Shown: positions 10,254-21,694, counted from the stretch's first letter. The stretch: DNA of 64,000 nt from Vibrio neptunius (GCA_019339365.1 CP079859.1:3162001-3226000); one strand, 5' to 3'. Program-made: numbers and translations. Notes: a model not told the origin generated them from the letters alone.

Positions 10254-10835
10254 ATGTCTCACGATGATGATTTTGCTTTGTTCAAAGAAATGATGGGCGA
10301 CGTCACACCCATCCAACAAGATACAACCGAACACAAAAAACACCATAAAGTCACTGAAGCACAACTTGCCAAACGAGAAGCCGCTATCTGGTTAACTGAA
10401 GATGACCCAGAATATTTGTCAGTAGATCATGCCCCTATGCTCAAACCCGAAGATATCATCGAGTTTAAGCGAGATGGTGTTCAGGAAGGCGTCTACAGAA
10501 AATTGCGCTTGGGAAAGTACCCTATCCAAGCTCGTCTTGACTTGCACCGCCTTACCTTGAAACAAGCTCGGGATGAAGTGGTTAAATTTCTCAAACAGTG
10601 CATATCAATGGATATTAGAACGGTTGTCATCGTCCACGGCCGTGGTGAAAAATCTAATCCACCTGCACTAATGAAAAGCTATGTGGCACAATGGTTGGAG
10701 CAAATTCGAGACGTACAATGCGTTCATAGCGCACAGCGCTTTCATGGTGGCACTGGCGCCGTTTATGTCATGCTGCGCAAAAGCTCGGATAAGAAACTCG
10801 AGAATCGAGAACGACATCAAAAACGCCTTGGTTAA
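10254..10835 (+). CDS. smrA: Smr-domain protein SmrA (YdaL-like)
   Basis: A 193-residue cytosolic protein with a C-terminal Smr (small MutS-related) domain: LDLHRLTLKQARDEV (near 96-110, an LDLHG-type motif), VVIVHGRGEK (near 124-134, HGxG motif) and FHGGTGAVYVML near 163. Smr domains bind nucleic acids and several have nicking or RNA-cleaving activity. The N-terminal FALFKEMMGDVTPI and the tail ENRERHQKR align with E. coli YdaL (SmrA) rather than SmrB/YfcN, which is the ribosome-rescue nuclease. In the core motif LDLHG the Gly is Arg here. Function in vivo is not established. Confidence 0.82.
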   Translation: MSHDDDFALFKEMMGDVTPIQQDTTEHKKHHKVTEAQLAKREAAIWLTEDDPEYLSVDHAPMLKPEDIIEFKRDGVQEGVYRKLRLGKYPIQARLDLHRLTLKQARDEVVKFLKQCISMDIRTVVIVHGRGEKSNPPALMKSYVAQWLEQIRDVQCVHSAQRFHGGTGAVYVMLRKSSDKKLENRERHQKRLG

Positions 10836-10898
10836 CCACTTGCTCTGCTGAGTAAGATTAAACTTACTCAGATGGCATAACAGTGCTAGAATATATGG

Positions 10899-10920
10899 GC
10901 AGCCTAACGGGCTGCTTTTT
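10899..10920 (+). terminator. Terminator between smrA and rluF
   Basis: GCAGCC and GGGCTGC pair around a short TAAC loop, followed by five T. A second hairpin without a T tract (GAGTAAG/CTTACTC) lies at about 10850-10869. Confidence 0.75.
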
Positions 10921-10963
10921 CATTTTTAGATTAATGCCGTTGTGAAACGTTAGAGAGAACAAC

Positions 10964-11995
10964 ATGTCACAAGATGCCAAACGCTTAAACAAATTCATCA
11001 GTGAAACAGGCTTTTGCTCACGCCGCGAAGCCGACCGCCTAATTGAGCAAGGTCGTGTCACGATCAATAGCAAAGTCCCTGAAATGGGCACTAAAGTTCT
11101 ACCGGGCGACGACGTTTGCGTTGATGGTAAACCTATCAACGCAGCGACAGATAAACCCATCTACATTGCTTTGAATAAGCCTACAGGCATCACCTGTACC
11201 ACTGAACGTGATATTCCCGGCAACATTGTTGATTTCATTGGCCACAAGAAGCGTATCTTTCCTATCGGTCGTCTAGACAAACCATCTGATGGTTTGATCT
11301 TTCTGACCAATGACGGTGATATTGTTAACAAGATACTTCGCGCTGGCAATAATCACGAGAAAGAGTATGTGGTCCGTGTCGATAAACCGATTACCGAACA
11401 GTTCATCAAAAAAATGGGCTCGGGTGTGGATATCCTCGATACCACGACACTGCCATGTAAAGTCAGTAAAGAGACGAAATTTTCTTTCCGCATTGTCCTC
11501 ACTCAGGGCCTGAACCGACAGATCCGCCGCATGTGCGAAGCTCTTGGTTACGAAGTCTTCAAGCTTCGTCGTGTACGTATTATGAATATCACCCTGGATG
11601 GGATCCCGAACGGTCAATGGCGCTATCTAAGCGACGATGAGATCGAAGAAATTCTCGCAATGTGTGAATCATCGAGTGGAACGGAAGACGCTTCCAAAGT
11701 GGATGCACGCGGTCGTAACATTCGCAAAGCGACTGACGCCAAGCTATTTGACAGTCGTGAAGAAAACCAAGACTCCAAGGCGCGTCGCAATCAGAAGAGT
11801 CGTACTTTTAAAGGCCGTAATGCCGATGAGTTCCGCCATGCGCCAAACTCGAAGAAAGGCCGCAATAGTGGTAACAACTCAAGCAACTCTAAAGCCAAGC
11901 CAAATAAAGGTAAGACTTTCTATAAGCCTGCAAGTGACAAATCACAGCGCCCTGCAAAACCACGCTCTGGCGGCACTTTAAGTCTGAAGAAGTAA
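10964..11995 (+). CDS. rluF: 23S rRNA pseudouridine(2604) synthase RluF
   Basis: Isomerises a uridine to pseudouridine in 23S rRNA (and, in E. coli, also in tRNA-Tyr). It has an N-terminal S4 RNA-binding domain (about 7-65, [19 protein letters not shown]) and the RsuA/RluB/E/F catalytic domain with the catalytic Asp in [19 protein letters not shown] (near residue 106). The conserved [20 protein letters not shown] follows. After about residue 235 comes a long basic, low-complexity tail (Arg, Lys, Asn, Ser rich), giving 343 residues against 290 for E. coli RluF. Tail length is known to vary in the family. An 8-bp microsatellite begins a few bases after the stop. Confidence 0.92.
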   Translation: MSQDAKRLNKFISETGFCSRREADRLIEQGRVTINSKVPEMGTKVLPGDDVCVDGKPINAATDKPIYIALNKPTGITCTTERDIPGNIVDFIGHKKRIFPIGRLDKPSDGLIFLTNDGDIVNKILRAGNNHEKEYVVRVDKPITEQFIKKMGSGVDILDTTTLPCKVSKETKFSFRIVLTQGLNRQIRRMCEALGYEVFKLRRVRIMNITLDGIPNGQWRYLSDDEIEEILAMCESSSGTEDASKVDARGRNIRKATDAKLFDSREENQDSKARRNQKSRTFKGRNADEFRHAPNSKKGRNSGNNSSNSKAKPNKGKTFYKPASDKSQRPAKPRSGGTLSLKK

Positions 11996-12000
11996 GCAAA

Positions 12001-12178
12001 GAGCTGGAGAGCTGGAGAGCTGGAGAGCTGGAGAGCTGGAGAGCTGGAGAGCTGGAGAGCTGGAGAGCTGGAGAGCTGGAGAGCTGGAGAGCTGGAGAGC
12101 TGGAGAGCTGGAGAGCTGGAGAGCTGGAGAGCTGGAGAGCTGGAGAGCTGGAGAGCTGGAGAGCTGGAGAGCTGGAGA
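12001..12178 (+). repeat. 8-bp tandem repeat (GAGCTGGA), about 22 copies
   Basis: A virtually perfect octamer microsatellite starting five bases after the rluF stop codon. A six-copy version of the same unit is found after bamE at 39742-39791, and a degenerate run after the TraB-like gene. Confidence 0.95.
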
Positions 12179-12187
12179 AATTTTCGA

Positions 12188-12215
12188 GGGTTGGCATTTT
12201 ATGTCAACCCTTTTT
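12188..12215 (+). terminator. Hairpin terminator within composite repeat B
   Basis: GGGTTGGC and GTCAACCC form the stem, followed by five T. It probably terminates rluF after the microsatellite. Confidence 0.8.
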
Positions 12216-12391
12216 CTTTCAAAAAGTTATCATGTCATCCTCAAGAGCGAGGCTCGAGTGAGGTGGGGATCTCTTCAAGCGAGTCGATGACTTATCGAGA
12301 TTCCCTATTCCTTCCTTCGTCAGTCTAGGGAATGACGGTGTATAACGTTGGCCTCCCCCTTCGAAGGACGCAGTCCGTTCCATACAACAAA

Positions 12392-12417
12392 AAAGAGGAG
12401 CCGTTAGGCTCCTCTTT
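12392..12417 (-). terminator. Rho-independent terminator after upp
   Basis: Stem GAGGAGCC/GGCTCCTC with a 4-base loop; on the minus strand it is followed by a T run, placing it 22 bases past the upp stop. Confidence 0.9.
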
Positions 12418-12438
12418 TAATTCACTTAGCGTCTCAGC

Positions 12439-13065
12439 TTATACTGTACCGAAGATCTTATCGCCAGCATCACCAAGACCAGGAACGATGTAGCCTTTGT
12501 CGTTTAGCTTCTCATCGATAGCTGCAGTAAACAGTTCAACATCTGGGTGTGCTTTTTCTAGCGCTTCAATACCTTCTGGAGCAGCAACAAGCACAAGAAC
12601 CTTGATAGACTTACAGCCTTTCTCTTTCAGCAAGTCGATCGTAGCGATCATCGAACCACCAGTCGCTAGCATTGGGTCAACAACCAGAGCAATACGCTCA
12701 TCCATATTTGAAGCAAGCTTGTTAAAGTATGGTACTGGCTCTAGTGTTTCTTCATCGCGGTAGATACCAACAACACTGATACGTGCGCTTGGCATATGCT
12801 CAAGAACACCATCCATCATGCCAAGACCTGCACGCAGGATTGGCACAACCGTTACTTTCTTGCCTTTAATCTGGTCTACTTCTACTGGACCATTCCAACC
12901 TTCAATGGTTACTTTCTCAGTTTCAAAGTCTGCAGTGGCTTCGTAAGTCAGTAGGCTACCAACTTCAGTTGCTAGCTCACGAAAGCGCTTAGTGCTGATC
13001 TCACCTTCTCTCATTAGACCAAGTTTATGTTTAACAAGAGGGTGTTTTACTTCAACAACTTTCAT
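12439..13065 (-). CDS. upp: Uracil phosphoribosyltransferase
   Basis: Salvages uracil to UMP with PRPP. The 208-residue protein starts [20 protein letters not shown] and carries the PRPP loop [18 protein letters not shown] (near residues 129-146) and the uracil-binding region near [13 protein letters not shown] at the C-terminus. I prefer the ATG at 13065: GGAG lies six bases upstream and family members begin here; an in-frame ATG at 13083 would add six residues, including the ribosome site. Divergent from purM, as in many gammaproteobacteria. Confidence 0.96.
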   Translation of the reverse strand: MKVVEVKHPLVKHKLGLMREGEISTKRFRELATEVGSLLTYEATADFETEKVTIEGWNGPVEVDQIKGKKVTVVPILRAGLGMMDGVLEHMPSARISVVGIYRDEETLEPVPYFNKLASNMDERIALVVDPMLATGGSMIATIDLLKEKGCKSIKVLVLVAAPEGIEALEKAHPDVELFTAAIDEKLNDKGYIVPGLGDAGDKIFGTV

Positions 13066-13161
13066 TTCCATCTCCGGATACATAGGTGATTTTTAAACAA
13101 ACCTTCGGATTATAAACGATTTCGTTCTCAATTTCTTGCGCTAGGACAAAAGAAAAAACTC

Positions 13162-13177
13162 GCGCAAACGTTTGCTA
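13162..13177. promoter_or_regulatory. PurR-type operator upstream of purM
   Basis: GCGCAAACGTTTGCTA is a near-perfect palindrome matching the PurR consensus ACGCAAACGTTTNCNT. It lies 67 bases upstream of the purM start in the upp-purM intergenic region, so it probably represses purMN when hypoxanthine or guanine is plentiful. Confidence 0.85.
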
Positions 13178-13198
13178 TATTGCTTTATCCGCTGTTAG

Positions 13199-14283
<1,085 letters not shown>

Positions 14284-14286
14284 ATT

Positions 14287-14928
14287 ATGAAGAGTATTGT
14301 TGTTTTAGTTTCAGGAAATGGTTCGAACTTACAGGCGATAATTGATGCTTGTGAAACCAAGATCAGTACTGGCCGAGTGACCGCTGTTTTTTCAAACAAA
14401 GCAACAGCTTATGGTTTAGAGCGAGCTAAGAAAGCGGGCGCAGCCGCACACTCTTTGGACCCAAAGTCATTCGATACCCGCGACGCGTTTGATCATGAAT
14501 TGATGAAGCAGATGGATGAATACAAGCCAGATGTGATTGTACTCGCGGGTTACATGCGCATCTTAAGTGGTGAATTCGTTCGCCACTACAGAGGTCGAAT
14601 GATCAATATCCACCCTTCTCTACTACCGAAGTACCCAGGTCTGAACACCTACCAGCGAGCCATTCATGCTGGAGATGAAGAACACGGTACCAGTGTTCAC
14701 TTTGTTACTGAACAGCTGGATGGTGGCCCGGTAATCCTACAAGCTAAAGTGCCTATCTTCGACGAAGACACAGTTGAGACGTTAACCGAACGTGTTCAGA
14801 CGCAAGAGCATAAAATTTATCCTCTGGTCGTACAGTGGCTAGTTGAAGAACGCCTGATCATGAAGGATGAAAAAGAAGCCTATCTCGATGGTAAGTTGCT
14901 TGGTATTCATGGGTACGCCCAAGAATAA
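14287..14928 (+). CDS. purN: GAR transformylase PurN
   Basis: Phosphoribosylglycinamide formyltransferase, step three of purine synthesis, using 10-formyl-THF. The 213-residue protein has the N-terminal loop VLVSGNGSNLQAIIDAC (near 5-21), the active-site segment INIHPSLLPKYPG (Asn and His, near 106-118) and GTSVHFVTEQLDGGPVI with the catalytic Asp near 144. It starts three bases after the purM stop and is presumably co-transcribed and PurR controlled with it. A terminator follows. Confidence 0.96.
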   Translation: MKSIVVLVSGNGSNLQAIIDACETKISTGRVTAVFSNKATAYGLERAKKAGAAAHSLDPKSFDTRDAFDHELMKQMDEYKPDVIVLAGYMRILSGEFVRHYRGRMINIHPSLLPKYPGLNTYQRAIHAGDEEHGTSVHFVTEQLDGGPVILQAKVPIFDEDTVETLTERVQTQEHKIYPLVVQWLVEERLIMKDEKEAYLDGKLLGIHGYAQE

Positions 14929-14949
14929 CAGTTAGGAAAACGATATGTG

Positions 14950-14978
14950 AAAAGGCGAGCTGAATGCTCGCCTTTTTT
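14950..14978 (+). terminator. Rho-independent terminator after purN
   Basis: Stem AAAAGGCGAGC/GCTCGCCTTTT with a TGAAT loop and a T run. Confidence 0.92.
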
Positions 14979-15045
14979 ATTATCACGTATTAATCTTCTA
15001 TTCATCTAACCTGAATTAGTCTGAACAAAACTAAGGAGGTCCGGA

Positions 15046-15695
15046 ATGGATTTGAAAGGTTTATTAAATCAAGCGCTAAACTCAGACCTTGTTCGTCAGG
15101 GTCAACAAAAAATGCAGCAGCAGTCCGGTTCAAGCACGCTGAAGTCCCTCGGTGCAGGTGCTGTCGGTGGTGGCTTAGTCAACCTACTCATGGGGTCTAA
15201 AAAAAGTAAGAAACTTGGCAAAAAGTCGGTAAAAATGCACTCAAAATTGGCGGTGCGGCAGCTCTAGGCGCACTGGCCTATACCGTTTACAATAACTGGC
15301 AAGGAAAACAAAAAACGGCTTCAGTGCGAGAAGATTTTAATGCCAACGATACTATTCATAACGAGCTTATCATCAAAGCTATGATTGCCGCTGCAAAAGC
15401 AGATGGTCATGTCGATGCAGAAGAAATGCAGCGCATAGAGTCCACACTGAAAGAAGCAGGTGCGGATACTGGGTTACAAACCATGCTCCACAATGAGCTT
15501 AACAAACCTCTCGATCCAAGCGAAATTGCTCGGCTCGCTCAGTCACCACAACAAGCTTCAGAGATTTATCTCGCCTCTCTAATTGTTGTCGATGAACAAA
15601 ATTTCATGGAGAAAGCCTATTTGCAGGAGTTAGCCAAGCAGTTACAACTTGCCCCAGAAGTAACTTTCCAGCTTGAACAACAACTGCAAAACTAA
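15046..15695 (+). CDS. DUF533 (YebE/TerB-like) protein, one homopolymer frameshift
   Basis: DUF533 proteins such as YebE are small proteins with an N-terminal glycine-rich hydrophobic stretch and a C-terminal TerB-like helical domain. The N-terminal part reads MDLKGLLNQALNSDLV. The frame breaks in the five-A run at 15231-15235; six A give VKNALKIGGAAALGALAY and join with the second part. The repaired gene is 651 nt, 216 residues. The TerB-like region has IKAMIAAAKADGHVDAEE near 125-140. The strong AAGGAGGT ribosome site confirms the start. Function is unknown; no partner genes are adjacent. Confidence 0.85.
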
Positions 15696-15821
15696 GCCAA
15701 AGCGAATAAAGATCCAGCAGCTCAGCCTAGAGTTTGAGCCAGAACAAACCGCTGCTTTGAGTTTCATTGGCAGCCTGTGTATATTTGAGAGCAGTTCTCA
15801 TTTAATTATTAGGTTAACAAT

Positions 15822-16028
15822 ATGAAAGTATATGATTGCTGCGACTTGGTCCGCGAACTCTACGCGCAAATTGGCAGTGGCGACCAAGCCTATGTACCTA
15901 AAGCGATTGCTTGTTCACTACGAGCGTTAAACGATATTGCAGCGGATACTAGCCTATCGCAACATGTAAGAGACAAAGCGGCGTTTGCAGCAGCGAATCT
16001 GCTGATTTCAGATTTCGAGGATAAGTAA
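15822..16028 (+). CDS. yaeP: YaeP family protein (UPF0253)
   Basis: A 68-residue protein with [20 protein letters not shown] and a C-terminal [19 protein letters not shown], matching E. coli YaeP. Function is unknown. The stop overlaps the start of the next gene (TAATG at 16026-16030), so the two are translationally coupled. Confidence 0.87.
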   Translation: MKVYDCCDLVRELYAQIGSGDQAYVPKAIACSLRALNDIAADTSLSQHVRDKAAFAAANLLISDFEDK

Positions 16029-16219
16029 TGAACTTGGTGAACTTTGAGACGATGGATCCAATAATGCTAATGAGCATTGTCAACATGAAGCTACGCGATG
16101 ACTTTGGCGGTGACTTAGACAAGCTTGTTGCTTTCTTTGACATAGATAAATCAGCGCTAGAAACCAAGTTAGCCTCTGCTGGTTTTGATTTCTTACCTGA
16201 AGCTGGTCAGTTCCGTTAA
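16028..16219 (+). CDS. DUF4250 domain-containing protein
   Basis: A 63-residue protein beginning [20 protein letters not shown] and ending AGFDFLPEAGQFR, matching DUF4250 over its whole length. Function is unknown. It overlaps the yaeP stop by one base. A strong terminator follows, so yaeP and this gene form a two-gene unit. Confidence 0.85.
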   Translation: MNLVNFETMDPIMLMSIVNMKLRDDFGGDLDKLVAFFDIDKSALETKLASAGFDFLPEAGQFR

Positions 16220-16240
16220 TCTGCCGTTGATTAGATACAA

Positions 16241-16266
16241 AAAAACCGCCTCGCTGGCGGTTTTTT
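16241..16266. terminator. Bidirectional terminator
   Basis: Stem AAAACCGCC/GGCGGTTTT with a TCGCT loop, flanked by A and T runs, between the convergent DUF4250 and DUF3622 genes. Confidence 0.9.
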
Positions 16267-16282
16267 ATTGAATAACGACTTA

Positions 16283-16633
16283 TTACTCTTCTTCGAAGAA
16301 ATCATCTTCATCGTCAAGTTCAGCTTGCGCTGCTGCTGCGCGTTTCGCTTCTTCATAGCGTGCTTTCTTTTCAGCGGCTTCTTGAGCTAGACGTTCTTCA
16401 CGTTCAACACGAATTTTACGTGCTTCACCTTTGCGTTCGTTACGTACCGCTTGGTTTTGAATAAAACCTGCTAGCTCTTTCTCCGCCCATTCTTGTGCCA
16501 GAGCTTCTGTTTCAAAGCCTGCTTCTCGCTTAGATACAGATGTTTTGCGTGACGTCACTTGGCGAGTAATTTCTGCACACCAACCATTACGCTTTTCAGT
16601 CACACGAATGGCAAATTTTTGGTTTTTAGACAT
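16283..16633 (-). CDS. DUF3622 domain-containing protein
   Basis: A 116-residue soluble protein. The N-terminal half (FAIRVTEKRNGWCAEITRQV) matches DUF3622. The C-terminal half is a highly charged, probably coiled helix rich in Glu, Arg and Ala, ending in an acidic stretch (DDEDDFFEEE). No function is known. The next 157 bases upstream contain no gene before the 116-bp repeat array. Confidence 0.8.
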   Translation of the reverse strand: MSKNQKFAIRVTEKRNGWCAEITRQVTSRKTSVSKREAGFETEALAQEWAEKELAGFIQNQAVRNERKGEARKIRVEREERLAQEAAEKKARYEEAKRAAAAQAELDDEDDFFEEE

Positions 16634-16790
16634 TTGTTAATTTCCTAAGGGATTAATCAGGGATTCGGTCAACTTAATAACTCCATCTAAGCTGAGCTGT
16701 TTAACACCATCCCTTGGCAAGGGCGGTATTAAAGCTTAAAAGCCACCATTTGGCTAATGGTTTCTTTCATAGAATCACGATTATTCATCG

Positions 16791-17474
16791 CGTCATCCTC
16801 AAGAGTGAGGTACGAACGAATTGGGGATCTCTCGAAGCAAGTCGAAAACTAACAGAGATTCCCTACTCCCTCATTCTTCTGTCTATGAAATGACAGAGGT
16901 CAGTAACGTCATCCTCAAGAGTGAGGTACGAACGAGTTGGGGATCTCTCGAAGCAAGTCGAAAACTAACAGAGATTCCCTACTCCCTCATTCTTCGGTCT
17001 ATGGAATGACGGTAGTCAATCACGTCATCCTCAAGTGTAAGGTACGAACAAGTGGGGGATCTCTCAAAGCAAGTAGAAAACTAACAGAGATTCCCTACTC
17101 CCTTACTCTTCGGTCTATGAAATGACAGAGGTCAGTAACGTCATCCTCAAGAGTGAGGTACGAACGAATTGGGGATCTCTCGAAGCAAGTCGAAAACTAA
17201 CAGAGATTCCCTACTCCCTCATTCTTCTGTCTATGAAATGACAGAGGTCAGTAACGTCATCCTCAAGAGTGAGGTACGAACAAGTGGGGGATCTCTCAAA
17301 GCAAGTAGAAAACTAACAAAGATTCCCTACTCCCTCATTCTTCGGTCTATGGAATGACGGTAGTCAATCACGTCATCCTCAAGTGTAAGGTACGAACAAG
17401 TGGGGGATCTCTCAAAGCAAGTCGAAAACTAACAAAGATTCCCTACTCCCTCATTCTTCGGTCTATGGAATGAC
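16791..17474. repeat. Six tandem copies of a 116-bp palindromic repeat
   Basis: Units begin at 16791, 16907, 17023, 17139, 17255 and 17371, an exact period of 116 bp. Each has a left arm starting CGTCATCCTCAAG and a right arm containing GAGATTCCCTACTCCCT and ending in a GGAATGAC- or GAAATGAC-type sequence, so a transcript could fold into a long imperfect hairpin; about 10 bases separate units. Copies differ at a few positions and follow A-B-type alternation. The 62-residue ORFs in the array are shadows of the repeat. Confidence 0.93.
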
Positions 17475-17563
17475 TTCCTCACATAGCGAGGACATAGTCC
17501 GTTCCACTAGCAAAGCGTTCCCTAGATCGAAGTCCGTTCCCGCTTCTCACATCCCCAAAAAGA
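17475..17563. repeat. REP-like tail motifs after 116-bp array
   Basis: Contains two variants of a short motif, AGGACATAGTCCGTTCC and GATCGAAGTCCGTTCC, that also ends composite elements at 9225, 12365 and 40003. It lies between the array and the purL terminator. Confidence 0.55.
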
Positions 17564-17589
17564 AAGCGCAGACCTCTCGATCTGCGCTT
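17564..17589 (-). terminator. Rho-independent terminator after purL
   Basis: 9-bp stem AAGCGCAGA/TCTGCGCTT; on the minus strand it is followed by a T-rich tract. Confidence 0.88.
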
Positions 17590-17616
17590 AACATATTGTT
17601 TCTACACTCTTAGCTT

Positions 17617-20600
17617 TTAGCCCACGTTCTTACGTGCGTTTTGGAACATACGCATCCAAGCACCGTTCTCGCCCCACCCTTCAGGAGACCAAGAGTTCGC
17701 GACTGTACGGAATACACGCTCAGGGTGCGGCATCATGATAGTCACGCGGCCATCTTGAGTCGTTAGACCTGTGATTGCGTTTGGTGAACCGTTCGGGTTG
17801 TTCGGGTATTGCTGAGTCGCATTGCCGTGGTTATCCACGTAACGCACTGCTACCGTACCTGATGATTCAATCGCGGCTAGGTGGTCAGCATCACGTACTT
17901 CTACGCGGCCTTCACCGTGAGAAACTGCGATTGGCATACGAGAGCCCGCCATACCATCGAAGAATACCGAGTCAGACCTCTGAACTTCCACTAGGCTGAA
18001 ACGAGCTTCAAAACGCTCAGATTCGTTACGAACGAATCGTGGCCATAGATCTGCACCTGGAATTAGCTCTTTCAGGTTCGATAGCATCTGACAGCCGTTA
18101 CATACACCTAGAGAGAAGGAATCTTCGCGTTGGAAGAAGCCTTCAAACTGGTTGCGAGCTTGCTCATTGAACAGGATAGATTTCGCCCAACCTTCACCCG
18201 CACCTAGTACGTCACCGTAAGAGAAGCCACCACAAGCCACTAGGCCTTGGTACTCTTCCAGAACGGCTTGACCGGTTAGAATGTCGCTCATGTGAATATC
18301 TGTCGCTTCAAAGCCAGCGCGGTCGAATGCTGCTGCCATCTCAACGTGAGAGTTAACACCCTGTTCACGCAGAATTGCCATCTTAGGCTTAGCACCTTTC
18401 GCAATGTATGGAGCAGCGACATCTTCGTTCACATCGAAGCTTAGCTTAACGTTCAGACCTGGGTCCGAGTTGTCTTTCTTCGCTTCATGCTCTTGGTCAG
18501 CACATGCTGGGTTATCACGTAGACCTTGCATCTTGTGCGTTGTCTCAGCCCAGATAGTACGCAGTTCAGTGCGGTTACGCTCAAGAACGACTGTGTCACC
18601 AGAAGTGATGACTAGCTCATCAGACGCTTCGACTGAGCCGATTACGTGTGAACATGCTTCTAGGCCGTTTGCTGCTAGCGTTGAAAGTACAGCGTCTAAA
18701 TCTTCGTTCTTAACCTGAAGTACCGCACCTAGTTCTTCGTTAAATAGCGCTGCTAGTGCGTCTTCGCCCAGTGCTTCAATGTTCGCTTTAACACCACAGT
18801 GACCTGCGAATGCCATCTCAGCTAGAGTAACAAAAAGACCGCCATCACCCTTATCGTGGTAAGCCACAACTTGGTCGTTCACTACAAGTGTTTGAACGCC
18901 TTCGTAGAAACCTTTTAGCTGCGCAGCGTTATCTACGTCTGCTGGCTTATCACCAAGCTGCTTGTAAACCTGCGCCAGTGCTGTTGCACCTAGACGGTTC
19001 TGACCATTACCTAGGTCGATAAGAACCAGTGACGTGTCACCCTTGTCAGTGCGTAGCTGAGGAGTGATTGTCTTACGTACATCTTCAACACGAGCAAACG
19101 CTGTGATGATTAGAGATAGTGGAGACGTGACTTCTTTCTGCTCGCCATTCTCTTCCCATTTGGTCTTCATCGACATTGAGTCTTTACCCACAGGGATAGT
19201 CAGGCCAAGTGCCGGACATAACTCTTCACCCACCGCTTTAACCGCTTCGTAAAGACCCGCATCTTCGCCTGGGTGACCGGCTGGAGACATCCAGTTAGCA
19301 GACAGTTTAATGTGTTTGATATCACCGATGTTTGTCGCTGCGATGTTAGTGATTGCCTCACCCACCGCTAGGCGAGCTGAAGCTCCGAAGTCTAGTAGAG
19401 CCACTGGTGTACGCTCACCCATTGACATCGCTTCACCGTGGTAAGTGTCGTAACTTGCTGCAGTTACCGCGCAGTTTGCTACTGGCACCTGCCATGGGCC
19501 AACCATTTGGTCACGCGCGACAAGACCTGTTACCGTACGGTCGCCGATGGTGATAAGGAATGTTTTTTCTGCAACCGTAGGTAGACGTAGCACGCGCTCT
19601 GCTGCTTCGTTTAGTTCGATACCATCGCGGTTAACTGCTGGGTTATTCGCTTTCAGTGTTTTTGCATCACGGTGCATCTTAGGCGTCTTACCTAGAAGAA
19701 CATCCATTGGCATATCGATCGGCGTGTTTTCGAAGTGTGAATCTTCAAGTTTCAGTTCACGCTCTTCCGTTGCCACACCGACTACAGCGTATGGTGCGCG
19801 CTCACGCTTACAAATCGCATCGAATACTTCCATGTTCTCTGGCGCAACTGCCATTACGTAGCGCTCTTGAGATTCGTTACACCAGATCTCAAGTGGGCTC
19901 ATGCCCGGTTCATCGTTTGGTACGTCACGCAGTTGGAAGATACCACCACGTTCGCCATCGTCTACAAGCTCTGGAAGTGCGTTAGAGATACCGCCCGCGC
20001 CCACATCGTGGATGAATGCGATTGGGTTCTCTTCACCAAGCTGCCAACAACGGTCGATCACTTCCTGACAGCGGCGTTCCATCTCTGGGTTTTCACGCTG
20101 TACTGAAGCAAAATCGAGATCTTCTGCTGATTGACCTGATGCCATTGAAGATGCTGCACCGCCCCCAAGACCGATGTTCATTGCAGGACCACCAAGAACG
20201 ATTAGGCTTGCACCCACAGGGATCTCTTTCTTCTGTACGTGCTCGTCACGGATGTTCCCCATACCACCAGCAATCATGATTGGCTTATGGTAACCACGAA
20301 CCTCAACACCAGCGTGAGAGTTCACTTTTTCTTCGTAAGTACGGAAGTAACCAAGTAGGTTTGGACGGCCAAATTCGTTGTTGAACGCCGCGCCACCAAG
20401 TGGGCCTTCTAGCATGATATCTAGTGCGTTAACGATACGACCTGGCTTGCCGAAGTCTGTTTCCCATGGCTGTTCAAAACCAGGAATACGTAGGTTAGAG
20501 GTAGTAAAACCAACTAGACCGGCTTTTGGCTTACCACCAATACCTGTTGCGCCTTCGTCGCGGATTTCACCACCAGAACCCGTCGAAGCGCCCGGCCATG

Positions 20601-21513
20601 GCGAGATAGCCGTTGGGTGGTTGTGCGTTTCCACCTTCATTAGGATGTGCGCTTTCTCTTGGTTGTAACCGTACTGGCGAGTTTCTGGGTTCGGGAAGAA
20701 ACGACCGACATCAGAACCCACCATGACTGCTGCGTTGTCTTTGTACGCAGAAAGCACGTTTTCTGGTGTCGTTTCGAATGTGTTCTTGATCATCTTGAAC
20801 AGAGACTTCTCTTGCTTAACGCCGTCGATAGTCCAGTCTGCGTTAAAGATCTTGTGACGACAGTGCTCCGAGTTCGCCTGTGCAAACATCATCAGTTCGA
20901 TGTCTGTTGGGTTACGATCTAGCTTGTTCACAAACGCATCGTAAAGGTATTCGATTTCGTCATCCGCAAGCGCAAGGCCTAGGGTAACGTTTGCGTTTTC
21001 AAGCGCAGCACGGCCGCCATTAAGTAGGTCAACATCCGCCACTGGTGCAGGTTCTGCCACTTGGAAAAGCGCTTGTGCAGATTCAAAGTCAGTGAAAACC
21101 ACTTCCATCATGCGGTCATGAAGAATCGCTTTAAGCTCGACGAGTTGCAGTTCTGTCAGTTCAGCAGAAGTTTCAATGTAATAAGCCGTACCACGCTCTA
21201 GACGAACGACTTTATCTAGACCACAGTTATTAGCAATATCAGTCGATTTTGAAGACCAAGGTGAGATAGTACCAGGGCGAGGAGTAGCTAGCAGAAGAAG
21301 ACCTTCTGGCTCGTGCTCTTCAATTGTTGGACCGTAAGTCAGGAGTTTTTCTAGTTTTTCAACTTCTTGAACATCTAGATCCGCTGACAGTTCAGCAAAG
21401 TGGGCAAACTCTGCGTAAATGCCAGTCACAGGAAGGCTCAATTCACGACAAAGCTCGAGAAGCTTGTTAACACGAAATTCAGATAGAGCTGGGGAGCCAC
21501 GAAAAATTCTCAT
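17617..21513 (-). CDS. purL: FGAM synthase PurL
   Basis: Phosphoribosylformylglycinamidine synthase, step four of purine synthesis, the large single-chain form. 1298 residues: N-terminal PurS-like domain, FGAM synthetase region with repeated AIR-synthase-like folds (for example [20 protein letters not shown] and [11 protein letters not shown]), and a C-terminal class I glutaminase domain with the nucleophile in [11 protein letters not shown] and the His-Glu pair in [10 protein letters not shown]. The ATG at 21513 ([14 protein letters not shown]) is chosen: this is the family N-terminus; a longer in-frame start at 21684 adds 57 residues rich in promoter-like AT sequence and overlaps the PurR box. 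Divergent from mltF. Confidence 0.97.
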   Translation of the reverse strand: MRIFRGSPALSEFRVNKLLELCRELSLPVTGIYAEFAHFAELSADLDVQEVEKLEKLLTYGPTIEEHEPEGLLLLATPRPGTISPWSSKSTDIANNCGLDKVVRLERGTAYYIETSAELTELQLVELKAILHDRMMEVVFTDFESAQALFQVAEPAPVADVDLLNGGRAALENANVTLGLALADDEIEYLYDAFVNKLDRNPTDIELMMFAQANSEHCRHKIFNADWTIDGVKQEKSLFKMIKNTFETTPENVLSAYKDNAAVMVGSDVGRFFPNPETRQYGYNQEKAHILMKVETHNHPTAISPWPGASTGSGGEIRDEGATGIGGKPKAGLVGFTTSNLRIPGFEQPWETDFGKPGRIVNALDIMLEGPLGGAAFNNEFGRPNLLGYFRTYEEKVNSHAGVEVRGYHKPIMIAGGMGNIRDEHVQKKEIPVGASLIVLGGPAMNIGLGGGAASSMASGQSAEDLDFASVQRENPEMERRCQEVIDRCWQLGEENPIAFIHDVGAGGISNALPELVDDGERGGIFQLRDVPNDEPGMSPLEIWCNESQERYVMAVAPENMEVFDAICKRERAPYAVVGVATEERELKLEDSHFENTPIDMPMDVLLGKTPKMHRDAKTLKANNPAVNRDGIELNEAAERVLRLPTVAEKTFLITIGDRTVTGLVARDQMVGPWQVPVANCAVTAASYDTYHGEAMSMGERTPVALLDFGASARLAVGEAITNIAATNIGDIKHIKLSANWMSPAGHPGEDAGLYEAVKAVGEELCPALGLTIPVGKDSMSMKTKWEENGEQKEVTSPLSLIITAFARVEDVRKTITPQLRTDKGDTSLVLIDLGNGQNRLGATALAQVYKQLGDKPADVDNAAQLKGFYEGVQTLVVNDQVVAYHDKGDGGLFVTLAEMAFAGHCGVKANIEALGEDALAALFNEELGAVLQVKNEDLDAVLSTLAANGLEACSHVIGSVEASDELVITSGDTVVLERNRTELRTIWAETTHKMQGLRDNPACADQEHEAKKDNSDPGLNVKLSFDVNEDVAAPYIAKGAKPKMAILREQGVNSHVEMAAAFDRAGFEATDIHMSDILTGQAVLEEYQGLVACGGFSYGDVLGAGEGWAKSILFNEQARNQFEGFFQREDSFSLGVCNGCQMLSNLKELIPGADLWPRFVRNESERFEARFSLVEVQRSDSVFFDGMAGSRMPIAVSHGEGRVEVRDADHLAAIESSGTVAVRYVDNHGNATQQYPNNPNGSPNAITGLTTQDGRVTIMMPHPERVFRTVANSWSPEGWGENGAWMRMFQNARKNVG

Positions 21514-21639
21514 GCGCTTAGGTCTCTTATGCAATTGATTAAGGTGATATTGGAATAAATTCAGTCGGTTAGAAAAAATAAATTTGATGCTATTCCCTAA
21601 GAAATAAAAACCTATACCGATTCCACCTCTTCTTTGCTG

Positions 21640-21694
21640 GCGCATTATAAAGGAATTATTTTTGTGATGTAACACCAAAAGCAACCGTTTGCGT
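21640..21694 (-). promoter_or_regulatory. purL promoter with PurR-type operator
   Basis: On the minus strand ACGCAAACGGTTGCTT (21679-21694) matches the PurR consensus. Downstream is a perfect TATAAT -10 hexamer (about 21646-21651) with TTACAT 17 bases before it as a possible -35. The operator sits just upstream of the -35, in the purL 5' region, consistent with PurR control of purL. Confidence 0.78.

Larger units (their letters stand above)
11998..12390 (+). repeat. Composite intergenic repeat element, copy B
   Basis: In order: about 22 copies of an 8-bp unit (GAGCTGGA) at 12001-12178, hairpin with T tail at 12188-12215, one roughly 105-bp palindrome at 12233-12338, and a tail containing GAAGGACGCAGTCCGTTCCA. 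It fills the space between the rluF stop and the upp terminator. The minus-strand translation of the octamers (SSPALQL repeats) is an artefact. Confidence 0.85.

Noticed and set aside
11889..12197. Minus-strand ORF encoding SSPALQL repeats
   Set aside because: It is only the translation of the octamer microsatellite and the rluF 3' end.
16821..17357. Three similar 62-residue ORFs in the 116-bp array
   Set aside because: They repeat because the DNA unit repeats; no ribosome sites, and the units are palindromic non-coding repeats found elsewhere with broken frames.
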